Counted from the first letter of the stretch, positions 6,920 to 16,043 are shown. The stretch is DNA of 64,000 bases from Oscillospiraceae bacterium (GCA_015069045.1 SVJJ01000007.1:1-64000); one strand, 5' to 3'. The notes: a model not told the origin generated them from the sequence alone. Numbers and translations are program-made.

Positions 6920-7312
6920 ATGCTTTTTTTAATCCTACGGGATGCTATCGTACTTTTTTTATTAATTTATGCCCTTCTTGATTTGGCGCATCATTTTTTA
7001 CGTTTTCTTTCACATATGCTAACGGAAACAGAACCAAAAGTCGAAGGCACATATATACTGAATATAGATAATATCCCCATAGAACGTACAGAGAACATCA
7101 TCCGTTCTGCCATGATGCAAGGGAAAACTCTCCTGTTGCTCACAAGCGCAGTGGAAAGCGAAACTGTTTCCATTGCTAAACAAATTAGCAGAAAATTTCC
7201 TTATGTACACATAGTAACAAGGGAAGAATTTGGTGATTGGCTTAAAAGCGGAACAACAATACCTTCTTTTGTAACACATGATACAAAGGCAAACCCAAAC
7301 CCAAGCAAATGA
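6920..7312 (+). CDS. small membrane-anchored hypothetical protein
   Basis: 130 residues from ATG 6920, preceded by GAGGTG at the right distance (the GTG at 6911 is inside that ribosome site). An N-terminal hydrophobic helix (LFLILRDAIVLFLLIYALLD) anchors it, followed by a soluble region of about 90 residues with alternating strands and helices (GKTLLLLTSAVESETVSIAKQI, IVTREEFGDWL). I do not recognise the family. Its 3' end overlaps the end of the convergent queT gene by 71 bases, which is unusual but both frames look like coding sequence. Confidence 0.6.
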   Translation: MLFLILRDAIVLFLLIYALLDLAHHFLRFLSHMLTETEPKVEGTYILNIDNIPIERTENIIRSAMMQGKTLLLLTSAVESETVSIAKQISRKFPYVHIVTREEFGDWLKSGTTIPSFVTHDTKANPNPSK

Positions 7313-7715
7313 CCAATTCACCAATGCCAACCGTTACCATATTCATTAGCAAAGCCGGTGAGTCCGGCACTACAAAATACAACATACTACCCACCAGTAC
7401 GGCATTGGATATGACAGGCATCAGCATGGCAAGTACCGGTTTTTTACGCAAGAGACGAGTACCAACTGCACCCAAGCAGGTGGCCAAGGACCCAACAATG
7501 ATATCATACAATCCATATCCACCCACTAAATTTGCCACAATACATCCAACTGTTAAACCCGGAACAGAGAAAGATGTAAGCAAGGGTAAAACTGTTAGTA
7601 TTTCTGAAATGCGAAATTGCACAGGCCCATAGGATATTGGTGCAAAGGCCAACGTTAAAACGGCATAAATAGCCGCAACGGCTGCACCATAAACCATGAC
7701 CTTTGTGTTTTTCAT
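7242..7715 (-). CDS. queT: QueT-family ECF transporter S component (queuosine precursor uptake)
   Basis: 157 residues from ATG 7715. Several membrane helices: VYGAAVAAIYAVLTLAF at the N-terminus, then the family-typical GPVQFRISEILTVLPL, VGCIVANLVGGYGLYDIIVGS, and later VISNAVLVGSMLYFV and GIGELVICLGLGLPLY. QueT proteins import queuosine precursors (preQ0/preQ1 type) using the common ECF energising module. It lies 19 bases after iscU and is probably read from the same transcript. No preQ1 riboswitch is visible between the genes, so it is not under its own aptamer here. AAAGG lies 12 bases before the ATG. Confidence 0.85.
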   Translation of the reverse strand: MKNTKVMVYGAAVAAIYAVLTLAFAPISYGPVQFRISEILTVLPLLTSFSVPGLTVGCIVANLVGGYGLYDIIVGSLATCLGAVGTRLLRKKPVLAMLMPVISNAVLVGSMLYFVVPDSPALLMNMVTVGIGELVICLGLGLPLYHVLQKKVLLFRF

Positions 7716-7734
7716 AAAGTCAGACAACCTTTCT

Positions 7735-8157
7735 TTAATGCTCGCAGTTTCCACAGCAACCATCACAACTCTTTTTAGGCTCAAAGGGCAATCCCTGGCG
7801 CTTATAATAATCGGCTATAGCAGACTCAATAGCCTCTTCTGCCAACACTGAACAATGAACCTTGGCCGGCGGCAGTCCATCTAATGCTTCCATAACAGCA
7901 GCATTTGTTAGCTTTCTGGCCTCATCCACTGTTTTACCTTTTACCATCTCCGTGGCCATAGAGCTGGTAGCAATGGCAGCACCGCAACCAAAAGTCTTAA
8001 ATTTACAATCGAGAATAACCCCATCTTCAATTTTCATATACATTTTCATAATATCGCCGCATTTGGCGTTTCCAACCTGGCCAACGGCATTGGCATCCTC
8101 AATTTCCCCCACGTTTCTGGGATTTTGAAAATGATCCATGACTTTTTCACTATACAT
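7735..8157 (-). CDS. nifU: iron-sulfur cluster scaffold protein IscU/NifU type
   Basis: 140 residues. Holds a nascent Fe-S cluster built with sulfur from the upstream desulfurase and passes it to apoproteins. The three cluster cysteines are in their usual settings: NAKCGD, FGCGAAIATSS and VHCSVLAEEAI. The N-terminus MYSEKVMDHFQNPRNVG is characteristic. The C-terminus ends in an extra cysteine-rich tail (CDGCCGNCEH), common in Clostridia NifU-like proteins. Start ATG 8157 follows AAGGAG. It is 23 bases downstream of the cysteine desulfurase gene, forming the minimal Firmicute ISC pair; neither an iscR regulator nor mnmA flanks it. Confidence 0.95.
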   Translation of the reverse strand: MYSEKVMDHFQNPRNVGEIEDANAVGQVGNAKCGDIMKMYMKIEDGVILDCKFKTFGCGAAIATSSMATEMVKGKTVDEARKLTNAAVMEALDGLPPAKVHCSVLAEEAIESAIADYYKRQGLPFEPKKSCDGCCGNCEH

Positions 8158-8180
8158 ATTAAAAACTCCTTTTTTATTAC

Positions 8181-9347
8181 TTAACAACCGGGATACAATG
8201 GAGACATAGCTCGTAATGTCTGCACAATCTCCGGCAAAACCGCTAACACGTGCTCAATATCGGTCTCGGTGTTTTGTTCTCCAATAGAAAGCCGAAGGGA
8301 GCCATGGGCAATCTCATGAGGCAGCCCTAAAGCAAGCAAAACATGTGAAGGGTCTAAAGACCCACTGGTACAAGCCGAGCCGCTGGAGGCCGCAACGCCT
8401 TTAGCGTCAAGTCGAAGTAGTAAAGCTTCCCCTTCAATATAGCGGAAACAGAAATTAACATTACCGGGCAGACGTTCTGTTCGATGACCATTTAAACGGG
8501 CATCGGGTATACGAGCCAAAATGCCCTCAATTAATTTCTCTCGCAATGCTGTTATCCGTTGCATTTTCTCTTCTAAATTCTGTGTGGCCAAAGTAATAGC
8601 CGTCCCTAAACCTACAATACCGGCCACGTTTTCAGTTCCGCCCCGGCGACCCCGTTCCTGGGCACCACCGTGCATAAAAATATCAATCTTCGTACCTTTT
8701 TTGATATAGAGTGCCCCCACGCCCTTAGGACCGCCAAACTTATGAGCAGACAGGGACAACATATCCACACCTAATTCTTTAACATCCACCGGCACAGAGC
8801 CTATGGCTTGCACTGCATCCGTATGAAATAGAATTTTATGTTTTGCTGCAATCTCAGCTAATTCATGAATGGGTTCTATGGTTCCAATCTCGTTGTTCGC
8901 CATCATAACAGAAATTAAAATCGTATCTTCCCGAATAGCATTTTCAAGGTCTTGCGGATTAACTCTGCCCTGACCATCTACAGGTAAATATGTTACTGAA
9001 AACCCTTGTTTTTCTAAATACTCCATAGTATGGAGCACAGCATGATGCTCAATCTGTGAGGTAATTAAATGCGTGCCTTTTTTTCTGTTGGCATAAGCTG
9101 CACCCTTAATAGCCCAGTTGTCGGCTTCTGTTCCGCAAGCCGTAAAAAATATTTCTGCAGGTTCGGCACCTAACGCTGCGGCTACTTGCATGCGGCTTTT
9201 TGCAACAGCACTTTCGGTTGCTGCCGCTTTTTTATAAATAGAAGACGGATTCCCATACTCCTCTTGTAAATAAGGCAACATAGCCTCAAGAACCTGTGGT
9301 TTTACCGGTGTTGTTGCACTGTTATCTAAATAAATAAATTGTTCCAT
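8181..9347 (-). CDS. nifS: cysteine desulfurase NifS/IscS
   Basis: About 388 residues. PLP-dependent enzyme converting cysteine to alanine and an enzyme-bound persulfide for Fe-S and thio-tRNA synthesis. N-terminal IYLDNSATTPV; the PLP-binding lysine is in SLSAHKFGGPKGVG; HTDAVQ and the active cysteine in SSGSACTSG (short loop typical of NifS-like group I) are present. Start ATG 9347 was preferred over GTG 9353 because AAAGG is 9 bases upstream of it. First gene of nifS-nifU-queT, read from a promoter about 80 bases upstream. In the leader, the heptamer TATACTA occurs twice on the plus strand (9383-9389, 9402-9408), which might be a regulator site. Confidence 0.96.
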   Translation of the reverse strand: MEQFIYLDNSATTPVKPQVLEAMLPYLQEEYGNPSSIYKKAAATESAVAKSRMQVAAALGAEPAEIFFTACGTEADNWAIKGAAYANRKKGTHLITSQIEHHAVLHTMEYLEKQGFSVTYLPVDGQGRVNPQDLENAIREDTILISVMMANNEIGTIEPIHELAEIAAKHKILFHTDAVQAIGSVPVDVKELGVDMLSLSAHKFGGPKGVGALYIKKGTKIDIFMHGGAQERGRRGGTENVAGIVGLGTAITLATQNLEEKMQRITALREKLIEGILARIPDARLNGHRTERLPGNVNFCFRYIEGEALLLRLDAKGVAASSGSACTSGSLDPSHVLLALGLPHEIAHGSLRLSIGEQNTETDIEHVLAVLPEIVQTLRAMSPLYPGC

Positions 9348-9434
9348 AGCCACCAGCCTTTGCTTTCATATAATATAAATCTTATACTATCTATTGATAA
9401 ATATACTACACATAACGATTGCGTTCTAAATTAT

Positions 9435-9463
9435 ATTATACATGATATTTTAAAAAACTTCAA
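9435..9463 (-). promoter_or_regulatory. nifS operon promoter
   Basis: Minus strand TTGAAG (9458-9463), 17 bases, TATAAT (9435-9440). Confidence 0.65.
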
Positions 9464-9533
9464 TAAAAAAAACGATAAAATTTGTTTTTTTTGGTAGGTA
9501 ATATTCATCATTATCAACAAAATGTCTCATGAA

Positions 9534-9803
9534 TCATAATTCCATAAAAACACCACCATAGCTTTTTAATTCTATGGCATGAACAATTTCTTCCGTTGTC
9601 ATGTTGCGTCCGCAAACCACAAAAATACCACTTCCGTCCTGTGTAAAATTTTCCGCTGCAGGCATAAGTTGTGTCATGGGCTCCCATTCATAAACAATGG
9701 CGTCCACTGCTCCATTGTAGCCATACAAGGGCACTACCCGATGGCCTTTGTCACGCAGTTTTTGTTTCAACGCCGACATTCCGTTTTCAACAGCAATAAT
9801 CAT
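9534..9803 (-). CDS. UPF0180 (YkuS-like) family protein
   Basis: An 89-residue soluble protein. The N-terminus MIIAVENGMSALKQKLRDKGHRVVPL matches the start of the YkuS/UPF0180 family (a short strand, helix, then G-x-x-VVPL), followed by a variable central part and GSGIFVVCGRNMTTEEI. ATG 9803 follows GGGAGATAAACT. It is a single gene between nifS and glmM, transcribed away from glmM. Members of this family have no established role. The assignment rests on the N-terminal pattern and size. Confidence 0.7.
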   Translation of the reverse strand: MIIAVENGMSALKQKLRDKGHRVVPLYGYNGAVDAIVYEWEPMTQLMPAAENFTQDGSGIFVVCGRNMTTEEIVHAIELKSYGGVFMEL

Positions 9804-9885
9804 AGTTTATCTCCCTATTTAATTCATGATATAATCTAAAAATAAATGTTTTCTTAGTTATTATGGACATTTTTTCTAAAAAACT

Positions 9886-9913
9886 TTTACATTTTTTAAA
9901 TTTGTGGTAAAAT
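9886..9913 (+). promoter_or_regulatory. glmM operon promoter
   Basis: TTTACA (9886-9891), 16 bases, TAAAAT (9908-9913) with an extended TGG. The leader of about 65 bases is too short for a glmS ribozyme. Confidence 0.65.
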
Positions 9914-9986
9914 AATATAAGTACATATATAATACAACGCAGAGCAGAGTTTCTGCCTCGGTAATAAAATAAATAGGAGGAGAATT

Positions 9987-11336
9987 ATGGGACGTTTATT
10001 TGGTACAGATGGCGTTCGAGGTGTAGCAAATACTGAGCTCACCTGCGAATTAGCCATGCAAATCGGCAAGGCTGCCGCGTATGTTTTAACAAAGGAAACA
10101 CACCACAAACCCAAAATCTTAATCGGTAAGGATTCTCGTCTGTCCGGCGACATGCTGGAGGCTGCGTTAATCGCCGGTCTATGTTCGGTGGGCGCCAGTG
10201 TTATTAAACTAGGTATTATCCCCACACCAGCCGTGGCCTATCTCACTAGAAAATATGAGGCAGATGCCGGCATCGTCATTTCAGCTTCTCATAACTCGGC
10301 CGAGTTTAACGGAATAAAAATCTTCAATTCCAATGGGTATAAGCTGAACGATTCCATTGAGGAACGGATTGAAGCTATTATCTTAGATAATAGTGAAACA
10401 CTAGATTATCCTACCGGTGATGCTGTAGGCACTGTGGAATATTGTGAAACTGCCTTGGCTGATTATGTGGAATTTGCAAAGAGCACCATTGATTGTGATT
10501 TACAAAATATGCGCATTGCAATTGATTGTGCCAATGGCGCAAGTTATAAAAGTGCTGTTAAGGTTATTGTTGAACTGGGTGCAGAAGCCTTTGTTGTACA
10601 TAACCATCCCAATGGTACTAATATTAACAGAAACTGTGGTTCTACTCACACTAAAGAATTTCAACAATATGTAAAGAATATTGATGTAGATTTAGGCTTA
10701 ACCTTTGACGGCGATGCTGACCGTCTACTAGTCGTAGACGAAAAAGGAAATTTGATAGATGGCGACAAAATTATGTTTATTTGTGCCTCCTTTTTAAAGG
10801 AAAAAGGCTTATTATTAAAGAATACCTTGGTTACCACAGTTATGACCAACTTGGGCCTAGTGTTGGCTGCTAAAGAGCAAGGTATTAACATTGTTCAAAC
10901 CCGTGTTGGCGACCGCTATGTCTTAGAGGAAATGTTGAAAAGCGGCTATGTTTTAGGGGGCGAGCAATCCGGACACATTATTTTTCTGGAGCATAACACA
11001 ACCGGTGATGGATTGATTTCCGCTTTGCAACTGCTTTCTATCGTGAAAAAATCCGGAAGGCGTTTATCCGAGCTTGCAGAAGTGTTCCAAACACTCCCCC
11101 AGGTGATTATAAATGCCAAAGTGCAAAACACCAAAAAAGAAGAATATCAAAATGATGAAGTAATTCAAAATGAAATTGCCGAATTAGAAAAAGAGTTATC
11201 AGGAAACGGTCGTGTACTCATTCGTCCCTCCGGCACAGAACCTTGTGTTCGTGTTATGTTAGAGGGGTCTGATTTAACCACGATTACGCAAAAGGCTACC
11301 TGTCTGGCCAAGCTGATTGAAGCTCGGTTAGGGTAA
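9987..11336 (+). CDS. glmM: phosphoglucosamine mutase
   Basis: Interconverts glucosamine-6-phosphate and glucosamine-1-phosphate on the path to UDP-GlcNAc and peptidoglycan. 449 residues, full length. The N-terminus MGRLFGTDGVRGVAN is diagnostic; the phosphoserine loop is VISASHNSAEFNGIK (serine near residue 100); the metal loop is TFDGDADR; and the sugar-phosphate site RPSGTEPCVRVM is near the C-terminus. ATG 9987 follows AGGAGGAGAATT. It heads a glmM-glmS-rapZ-lysA run; glmS starts 26 bases after its stop. Confidence 0.98.
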   Translation: MGRLFGTDGVRGVANTELTCELAMQIGKAAAYVLTKETHHKPKILIGKDSRLSGDMLEAALIAGLCSVGASVIKLGIIPTPAVAYLTRKYEADAGIVISASHNSAEFNGIKIFNSNGYKLNDSIEERIEAIILDNSETLDYPTGDAVGTVEYCETALADYVEFAKSTIDCDLQNMRIAIDCANGASYKSAVKVIVELGAEAFVVHNHPNGTNINRNCGSTHTKEFQQYVKNIDVDLGLTFDGDADRLLVVDEKGNLIDGDKIMFICASFLKEKGLLLKNTLVTTVMTNLGLVLAAKEQGINIVQTRVGDRYVLEEMLKSGYVLGGEQSGHIIFLEHNTTGDGLISALQLLSIVKKSGRRLSELAEVFQTLPQVIINAKVQNTKKEEYQNDEVIQNEIAELEKELSGNGRVLIRPSGTEPCVRVMLEGSDLTTITQKATCLAKLIEARLG

Positions 11337-11362
11337 ATTCAGCAAAAAAAGGAGGATGTACC

Positions 11363-13162
11363 ATGTGCGGTATTGTAGGGTATATCGGCCAACAACAAGC
11401 AGCGCCTATTTTGTTGGACGGTTTAAAAAAATTGGAATACCGGGGTTATGATTCTGCGGGTATTGCCATTCTAAACAAGGATACAATTACCGTCAGCAAG
11501 ACCAAAGGTCGATTAAAAAATTTGTATAATATGATTGACGGTGGTAATAAACTTCCCGGTACCATTGGCATCGGACACACTCGTTGGGCCACCCATGGAG
11601 AACCTTCTGACATTAACTCCCACCCCCATACCTCAACCTCAGGAAAAATTGCCGTTGTGCATAATGGTATTATTGAGAACTACATGGATCTCAAGGAATA
11701 TCTAACAAGTAAAGGCTATTGTTTTGTATCAGAAACTGATACGGAGGTTATTGCCCACTTAGCTGATTATTATTATAACGGTAATTTGTTGGAAACAATT
11801 GCTAGAATTATTAATAAAGTTGAGGGATCCTATGCTCTCGGGCTGATTTCAAGCGACCAGCCCGACCGCATTATTGCTGTTCGAAAGGATAGTCCCCTGG
11901 TTGTAGGATTGGGGGAAGGAGAAAATTTCATTGCCTCTGATATCCCGGCTATATTAAAATATACACATAACACATATTTAATAGAGGATAAAGAAATTGC
12001 GGTCTTGACACAAGATGGTGTCACATTGTATAATACAGACATAGAAGAGATTCATCGGGAAATTTTTACTGTCGATTGGGACATTTCTGCCGCCGAAAAA
12101 GGTGGTTACGAGCATTTTATGTTTAAGGAAATTATGGAAGAACCCCAATCTGTATTAAATACTGTTGGTCCCATTCTTCGTCAAGGCTTGCTAACCATTG
12201 ATAAAATTCCCGACTGCATGCACATTATTGCTTGTGGCTCTGCCTATCATGTAGGCATTGTGGGTAAATATGTCATTGAATCCTTAACGCGCATTCCCGT
12301 CGAAGTGGATATTGCCTCTGAATATCGTTACAGAAATCCCATTATTACCGAGAATACGCTGGTTGTTGTTATCAGCCAATCCGGTGAAACAGCTGATACC
12401 ATTGCTGCCCTGCGGGAAGCTAAAAAAACAGGTGCCAAAATCTTTGGTATTGTGAATGTAGTGGGCAGTTCCATTGCTCGAGAATCTGATGAGGTGCTTT
12501 ACACCCTAGCAGGGCCAGAAATTGCTGTGGCAACCACTAAGGCATATAGCACACAATTGGCGGCTGTTTATTTGTTAGCTTTAAGTCTTAGAAAAGCTTT
12601 GGGACAGCTTACCCCTAATGAAGAAAAAAGATATGGCAGGGAGCTTTTGCGGCTTCCTAATTTAATCAGTGCCATGATTGAACAAAAGGACAAAATTCAG
12701 TATTATGCATCACGTTATTATAATGCGAGATCTGTTTTTTTTATTGGTCGTGGTTTGGATTATGCCTTATCTTTAGAAGGCTCCTTAAAACTAAAGGAAA
12801 TCTCCTATATTCATTCTGAGGCTTATGGCGCCGGCGAACTAAAGCACGGAACCATTTCTCTTATTGAGAATGGAACATTGGTGATTGCCGTTGCCACACA
12901 AGAGGCTTTATTTGAAAAGATGATGAACAATATTAAGGAAGTGAAAGCTAGGGGCGCTGTTGTGTTAGCGGTTGCCACGGAGGGTAATACAAAAATTGAA
13001 GAATGCGCAGATGGTGTTTTGTATATTCCCAAAACAGACCCTTTCTTCACACCTTCCCCTGCCATTACACTCTTACAACTGTTTGCTTATTATGTGGCTA
13101 GCCTGCGCGGTTGTGATATTGACAAACCACGAAATCTTGCAAAATCTGTTACGGTGGAATAA
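11363..13162 (+). CDS. glmS: glutamine-fructose-6-phosphate aminotransferase
   Basis: Makes glucosamine-6-phosphate from fructose-6-phosphate and glutamine, the step before GlmM. 599 residues. The N-terminal glutaminase begins MCGIVGYIG with the catalytic Cys at position 2 after Met removal, and has TRWATHG and HNGIIENY. The two SIS sugar-isomerase domains follow (ISQSGETADTIAALREAKK, then FIGRGLDYALSLEGSLKLKEISY), and the C-terminus ends KPRNLAKSVTVE as usual. AAAGGAGGATGTACC precedes ATG. Only 26 bases separate it from glmM, so the glucosamine-6-phosphate ribozyme that controls many Firmicute glmS genes is absent here. Confidence 0.98.
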   Translation: MCGIVGYIGQQQAAPILLDGLKKLEYRGYDSAGIAILNKDTITVSKTKGRLKNLYNMIDGGNKLPGTIGIGHTRWATHGEPSDINSHPHTSTSGKIAVVHNGIIENYMDLKEYLTSKGYCFVSETDTEVIAHLADYYYNGNLLETIARIINKVEGSYALGLISSDQPDRIIAVRKDSPLVVGLGEGENFIASDIPAILKYTHNTYLIEDKEIAVLTQDGVTLYNTDIEEIHREIFTVDWDISAAEKGGYEHFMFKEIMEEPQSVLNTVGPILRQGLLTIDKIPDCMHIIACGSAYHVGIVGKYVIESLTRIPVEVDIASEYRYRNPIITENTLVVVISQSGETADTIAALREAKKTGAKIFGIVNVVGSSIARESDEVLYTLAGPEIAVATTKAYSTQLAAVYLLALSLRKALGQLTPNEEKRYGRELLRLPNLISAMIEQKDKIQYYASRYYNARSVFFIGRGLDYALSLEGSLKLKEISYIHSEAYGAGELKHGTISLIENGTLVIAVATQEALFEKMMNNIKEVKARGAVVLAVATEGNTKIEECADGVLYIPKTDPFFTPSPAITLLQLFAYYVASLRGCDIDKPRNLAKSVTVE

Positions 13163-13192
13163 TACTACCGATAGAAGAGTAAAGGAGTTATT

Positions 13193-14062
13193 ATGCAATT
13201 TATCATTGTAACCGGCATGTCCGGAGCAGGAAAAAGTAGTGTTGTGCATATTTTAGAAGATATAGGATATTATTGCATCGACAATATGCCTCCAACATTA
13301 ATTACAAACTTTGTATCATTGTGTCAAAACTCCAATATTATTATGGATAAAATTGCCTTTGTGGTTGATGCTCGCAGTGGCGATCGCATCGTGCGTCTAG
13401 CTGATGAAATTACCAAATTTCGTAAAAACGGAAACAAGTGCGAGGTAGTTTTCTTAGAGGCTAGCGATGAAACGATTATTAGACGCTACAAAGAAACCAG
13501 ACGCATACACCCGCATGCCAAGGATGGATTACTTCTTGACGGCATTGACATGGAACGGCAATTGCTATCTGAGATTCGCGATAAATCTGATTATATTATT
13601 GACACAACCGGTTTAATGACAAAACAACTTAGAGAGCAAATTTTAGCCTTGTTTGAGTCACGCACTAAGTTCGAAGGCATTAATGTAAGCATTATATCTT
13701 TTGGATTTAAGCGAGGAATTCCTTTGGATAGTGACCTGATGTTTGATGTCCGTTTTCTGCCAAATCCTTTTTATGAAGCTGACTTAAAAGAATTAACCGG
13801 GCAGGAGCCACCTGTATGGGATTATGTGATGAAATGGGATGTAACCAAAACATTTATTCAGAAGCTTCACGACATGGTGGAATTTCTTTTGCCACAATAC
13901 ATCGAAGAAGGAAAAACACAGCTTGTGATCGGTATCGGTTGCACAGGCGGTAAACATCGTTCTGTGGCAATTGCCGAAGAACTGGGGCAATTTTTATCCG
14001 AAAAAAATTATTATACCGTTGTAACCCATCGGGATAGTAAATTGGAGCAAATTCAACGTTAA
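13193..14062 (+). CDS. rapZ: RapZ/YvcJ-type nucleotide-binding protein
   Basis: 289 residues. N-terminal P-loop GMSGAGKSS (residues 8-16) and Walker-B-like FVVDARSGD; the C-terminal domain has the family signature IGIGCTGGKHRSVAIAE near 240-257. In E. coli RapZ senses glucosamine-6-phosphate and steers decay of the glmS-activating small RNA; in Bacillus YvcJ is a nucleotide-hydrolysing protein next to yvcK and whiA. Here it follows glmS by 30 bases, away from any yvcK or whiA homologue. The context supports a link to amino-sugar metabolism. AAAGGAG precedes ATG 13193. Confidence 0.93.
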   Translation: MQFIIVTGMSGAGKSSVVHILEDIGYYCIDNMPPTLITNFVSLCQNSNIIMDKIAFVVDARSGDRIVRLADEITKFRKNGNKCEVVFLEASDETIIRRYKETRRIHPHAKDGLLLDGIDMERQLLSEIRDKSDYIIDTTGLMTKQLREQILALFESRTKFEGINVSIISFGFKRGIPLDSDLMFDVRFLPNPFYEADLKELTGQEPPVWDYVMKWDVTKTFIQKLHDMVEFLLPQYIEEGKTQLVIGIGCTGGKHRSVAIAEELGQFLSEKNYYTVVTHRDSKLEQIQR

Positions 14063-14098
14063 AACGCCCCATATAAACCCACGAAAAGAGAGGAAACC

Positions 14099-15400
14099 AT
14101 GCTTAAATCAAATTGTCTTTCCATAAACGAACAAAATCACTTAACCATAGGTGGCGTTGACACCACCACATTAGCCGCAGAATATGGTACACCACTATAT
14201 GTTTTAGACGAGGATGCTATTCGTCAAAATTGTCGTTTATATACGCATTCCATGGAGCAGTTCTATAGTGGAAATGGTATGATTTTGTATGCCAGCAAAG
14301 CCTTATGCACCACGGCCCTCTGCAAAATTATTGCTTCTGAAGGCATGGGGCTTGATGTTGTATCAGGCGGCGAATTGTATACGGCATATAAAGCCGGTTT
14401 CCCAATGGAGCACGTTTACTTCCATGGCAATAACAAAACCAGAGAAGAGCTTGTAATGGCATTATCTCTTGGCGTAGGACGTATTGTTGTTGATAACCGT
14501 CATGAACTGCTACAGCTCGAAAATTTATGCGCAGAACAAGGTAAAAAAGCCTCTGTTTTGTTTCGCATTAAACCTGGCATCGATGCCCATACCCACGATT
14601 TTATTATGACCGGCCAAATCGATTCTAAATTTGGTGTTGCCTTAGAAAACGGTGAGGCCTTGGAGCTGATTCGCGAAGCTCAAACCCTCCCCCATATTTC
14701 TGTAATTGGTATTCACTGCCATATTGGTTCACAAATTTTTGACTTAGCTCCCTTTAAAAAAGCTGCCGAAGTTATGATGGGTTTTATTTATGAACTTAAA
14801 AACAAACTGAATCTTTCAATTGAAGAATTAAATCTGGGCGGTGGTTTCGGTATTTGCTACACAGAAGCCGACGACCCTATTGCATATGACAAATATATGG
14901 AGACTGTAAGTTATATTGTGAAATCAGAAGCAAAAAAATACGGTGTTTCTCTACCCCGAATTTTAATGGAACCCGGTCGTTCCATTGTGGGTTCTTCTGG
15001 CATCACATTATACACAGTTGGCACTGAAAAGCGTATTCCCAATGTTCGAAACTACTTATCGGTGGACGGAGGTATGGCCGATAATCCACGCTATATTCTC
15101 TATGAAGCCAACTACGATTTTTTGCTGGCTAATCGCGCCGGTGACAGCAAAACCGAAACCTATACCATCGCCGGCCGTTGCTGTGAGTCCGGTGACTTAT
15201 TGGGAAAGAATGTGGCCTTGCCCCCGGCAAAAAGTGAAGATATTTTAGCTGTACTTTCTACCGGAGCATATAATTACTCTATGTCCAGTAATTACAACCG
15301 TCTGCTGAGGCCTGCCATGGTCATGGTATCTGGCGGAATTCCACGGGTAATTATTAAACGGGAAACCTATGAAGATATCGTACGGAACGATATAGAATAG
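14099..15400 (+). CDS. lysA: diaminopimelate decarboxylase
   Basis: Last step of lysine synthesis: meso-diaminopimelate to lysine and CO2, PLP-dependent. 433 residues. The fold-III alanine-racemase barrel has the PLP lysine in LYASKALCT, HCHIGSQI, and NLGGGFGI; the C-terminal part has EPGRSIVG and the catalytic CESGD motif (GRCCESGDLLG) used by the dimer partner. AGAGGAAACC precedes ATG 14099, 36 bases after rapZ. It ends the glmM-led run; a long palindromic terminator follows. Whether it shares that transcript is likely but not proven, since no separate promoter is evident. Confidence 0.97.
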   Translation: MLKSNCLSINEQNHLTIGGVDTTTLAAEYGTPLYVLDEDAIRQNCRLYTHSMEQFYSGNGMILYASKALCTTALCKIIASEGMGLDVVSGGELYTAYKAGFPMEHVYFHGNNKTREELVMALSLGVGRIVVDNRHELLQLENLCAEQGKKASVLFRIKPGIDAHTHDFIMTGQIDSKFGVALENGEALELIREAQTLPHISVIGIHCHIGSQIFDLAPFKKAAEVMMGFIYELKNKLNLSIEELNLGGGFGICYTEADDPIAYDKYMETVSYIVKSEAKKYGVSLPRILMEPGRSIVGSSGITLYTVGTEKRIPNVRNYLSVDGGMADNPRYILYEANYDFLLANRAGDSKTETYTIAGRCCESGDLLGKNVALPPAKSEDILAVLSTGAYNYSMSSNYNRLLRPAMVMVSGGIPRVIIKRETYEDIVRNDIE

Positions 15401-15433
15401 CAATAGCATCAACCGAAGACTACGTACATTATC

Positions 15434-15477
15434 ATAGAGACCCTTGTAAAACAAATTTGTTTTACAAGGGTCTCTAT
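15434..15477. terminator. 44-bp perfect palindromic terminator after lysA
   Basis: A perfect palindrome with 22-base arms and no loop, core ACAAATTTGT at 15451-15460, flanked by T-rich sequence. It separates lysA from the sporulation genes cwlJ-gerQ on the same strand and shares its core with the palindromes at 6244 and 16593. Confidence 0.8.
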
Positions 15478-15567
15478 TTTTTGTACAATTCATCTTACAT
15501 CTTTTTCTCTCTTACGCATATACATATAGAGAGTTTAATTTTTAGTCCAGTCAAAGGAGCATGTGAA

Positions 15568-16008
15568 ATGGCTTATTCAGATAGAGAACTGCTTGCGCGC
15601 TTGGTTCAATGCGAAGCTGGTGGCGAGGGTATTAATGGCATGCGGGCCGTTGCCAGTGTTGTTATGAATCGCGTCTACGCGCCCGGTGGCGAATATGCCC
15701 GTGTAGGTAGAGGCAGTATTCATAATATTATTTTTCAACCCGACCAGTTTACTTGTGTTAAAGAAGTTGTTGGCGGTACATATAATGCACAAAACATATA
15801 TAACATGCGACCGGAAACCATTCACTACGATACTGCAGATTGGGCCATTGCCGGTAATCGTCTTTCTTCCTTAGGCCGTGCTCTTTGGTTCTTTAATCCC
15901 TTCTCAACTACCTGCCGACAAAACTTTCCCAGTCAAGTCGGCATTTTTACCACTCGAATTGGTAAACATTGCTTTTATAATCCCACAGATGCGTATTTTC
16001 AAACCTAA
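15568..16008 (+). CDS. cwlJ: cell-wall hydrolase, CwlJ/SleB family
   Basis: 146 residues from ATG 15568 (AAAGGAG 8 bases upstream). It is a Hydrolase_2 domain alone: RELLARLVQCEAGGEG holds the catalytic glutamate, followed by VASVVMNRV, IIFQPDQFTCV and the closing ALWFFNP. There is no signal peptide and no peptidoglycan-binding domain, the build of CwlJ rather than SleB. CwlJ breaks the spore cortex during germination and is made in the mother cell. The next gene encodes GerQ, which CwlJ needs for its location in Bacillus. A stretch CGCATATACAT near 15516 resembles a mother-cell SigE -10 element, but this is weak. Confidence 0.88.
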   Translation: MAYSDRELLARLVQCEAGGEGINGMRAVASVVMNRVYAPGGEYARVGRGSIHNIIFQPDQFTCVKEVVGGTYNAQNIYNMRPETIHYDTADWAIAGNRLSSLGRALWFFNPFSTTCRQNFPSQVGIFTTRIGKHCFYNPTDAYFQT

Positions 16009-16043
16009 ATATAGCGATTCAATAAAGAAAGGAATGTGGAAAC

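Noticed and set aside
9840..9986. Possible glmS ribozyme before glmM
   Set aside because: The leader is about 65 bases and lacks the ribozyme core; the glmM-glmS gap is 26 bases.
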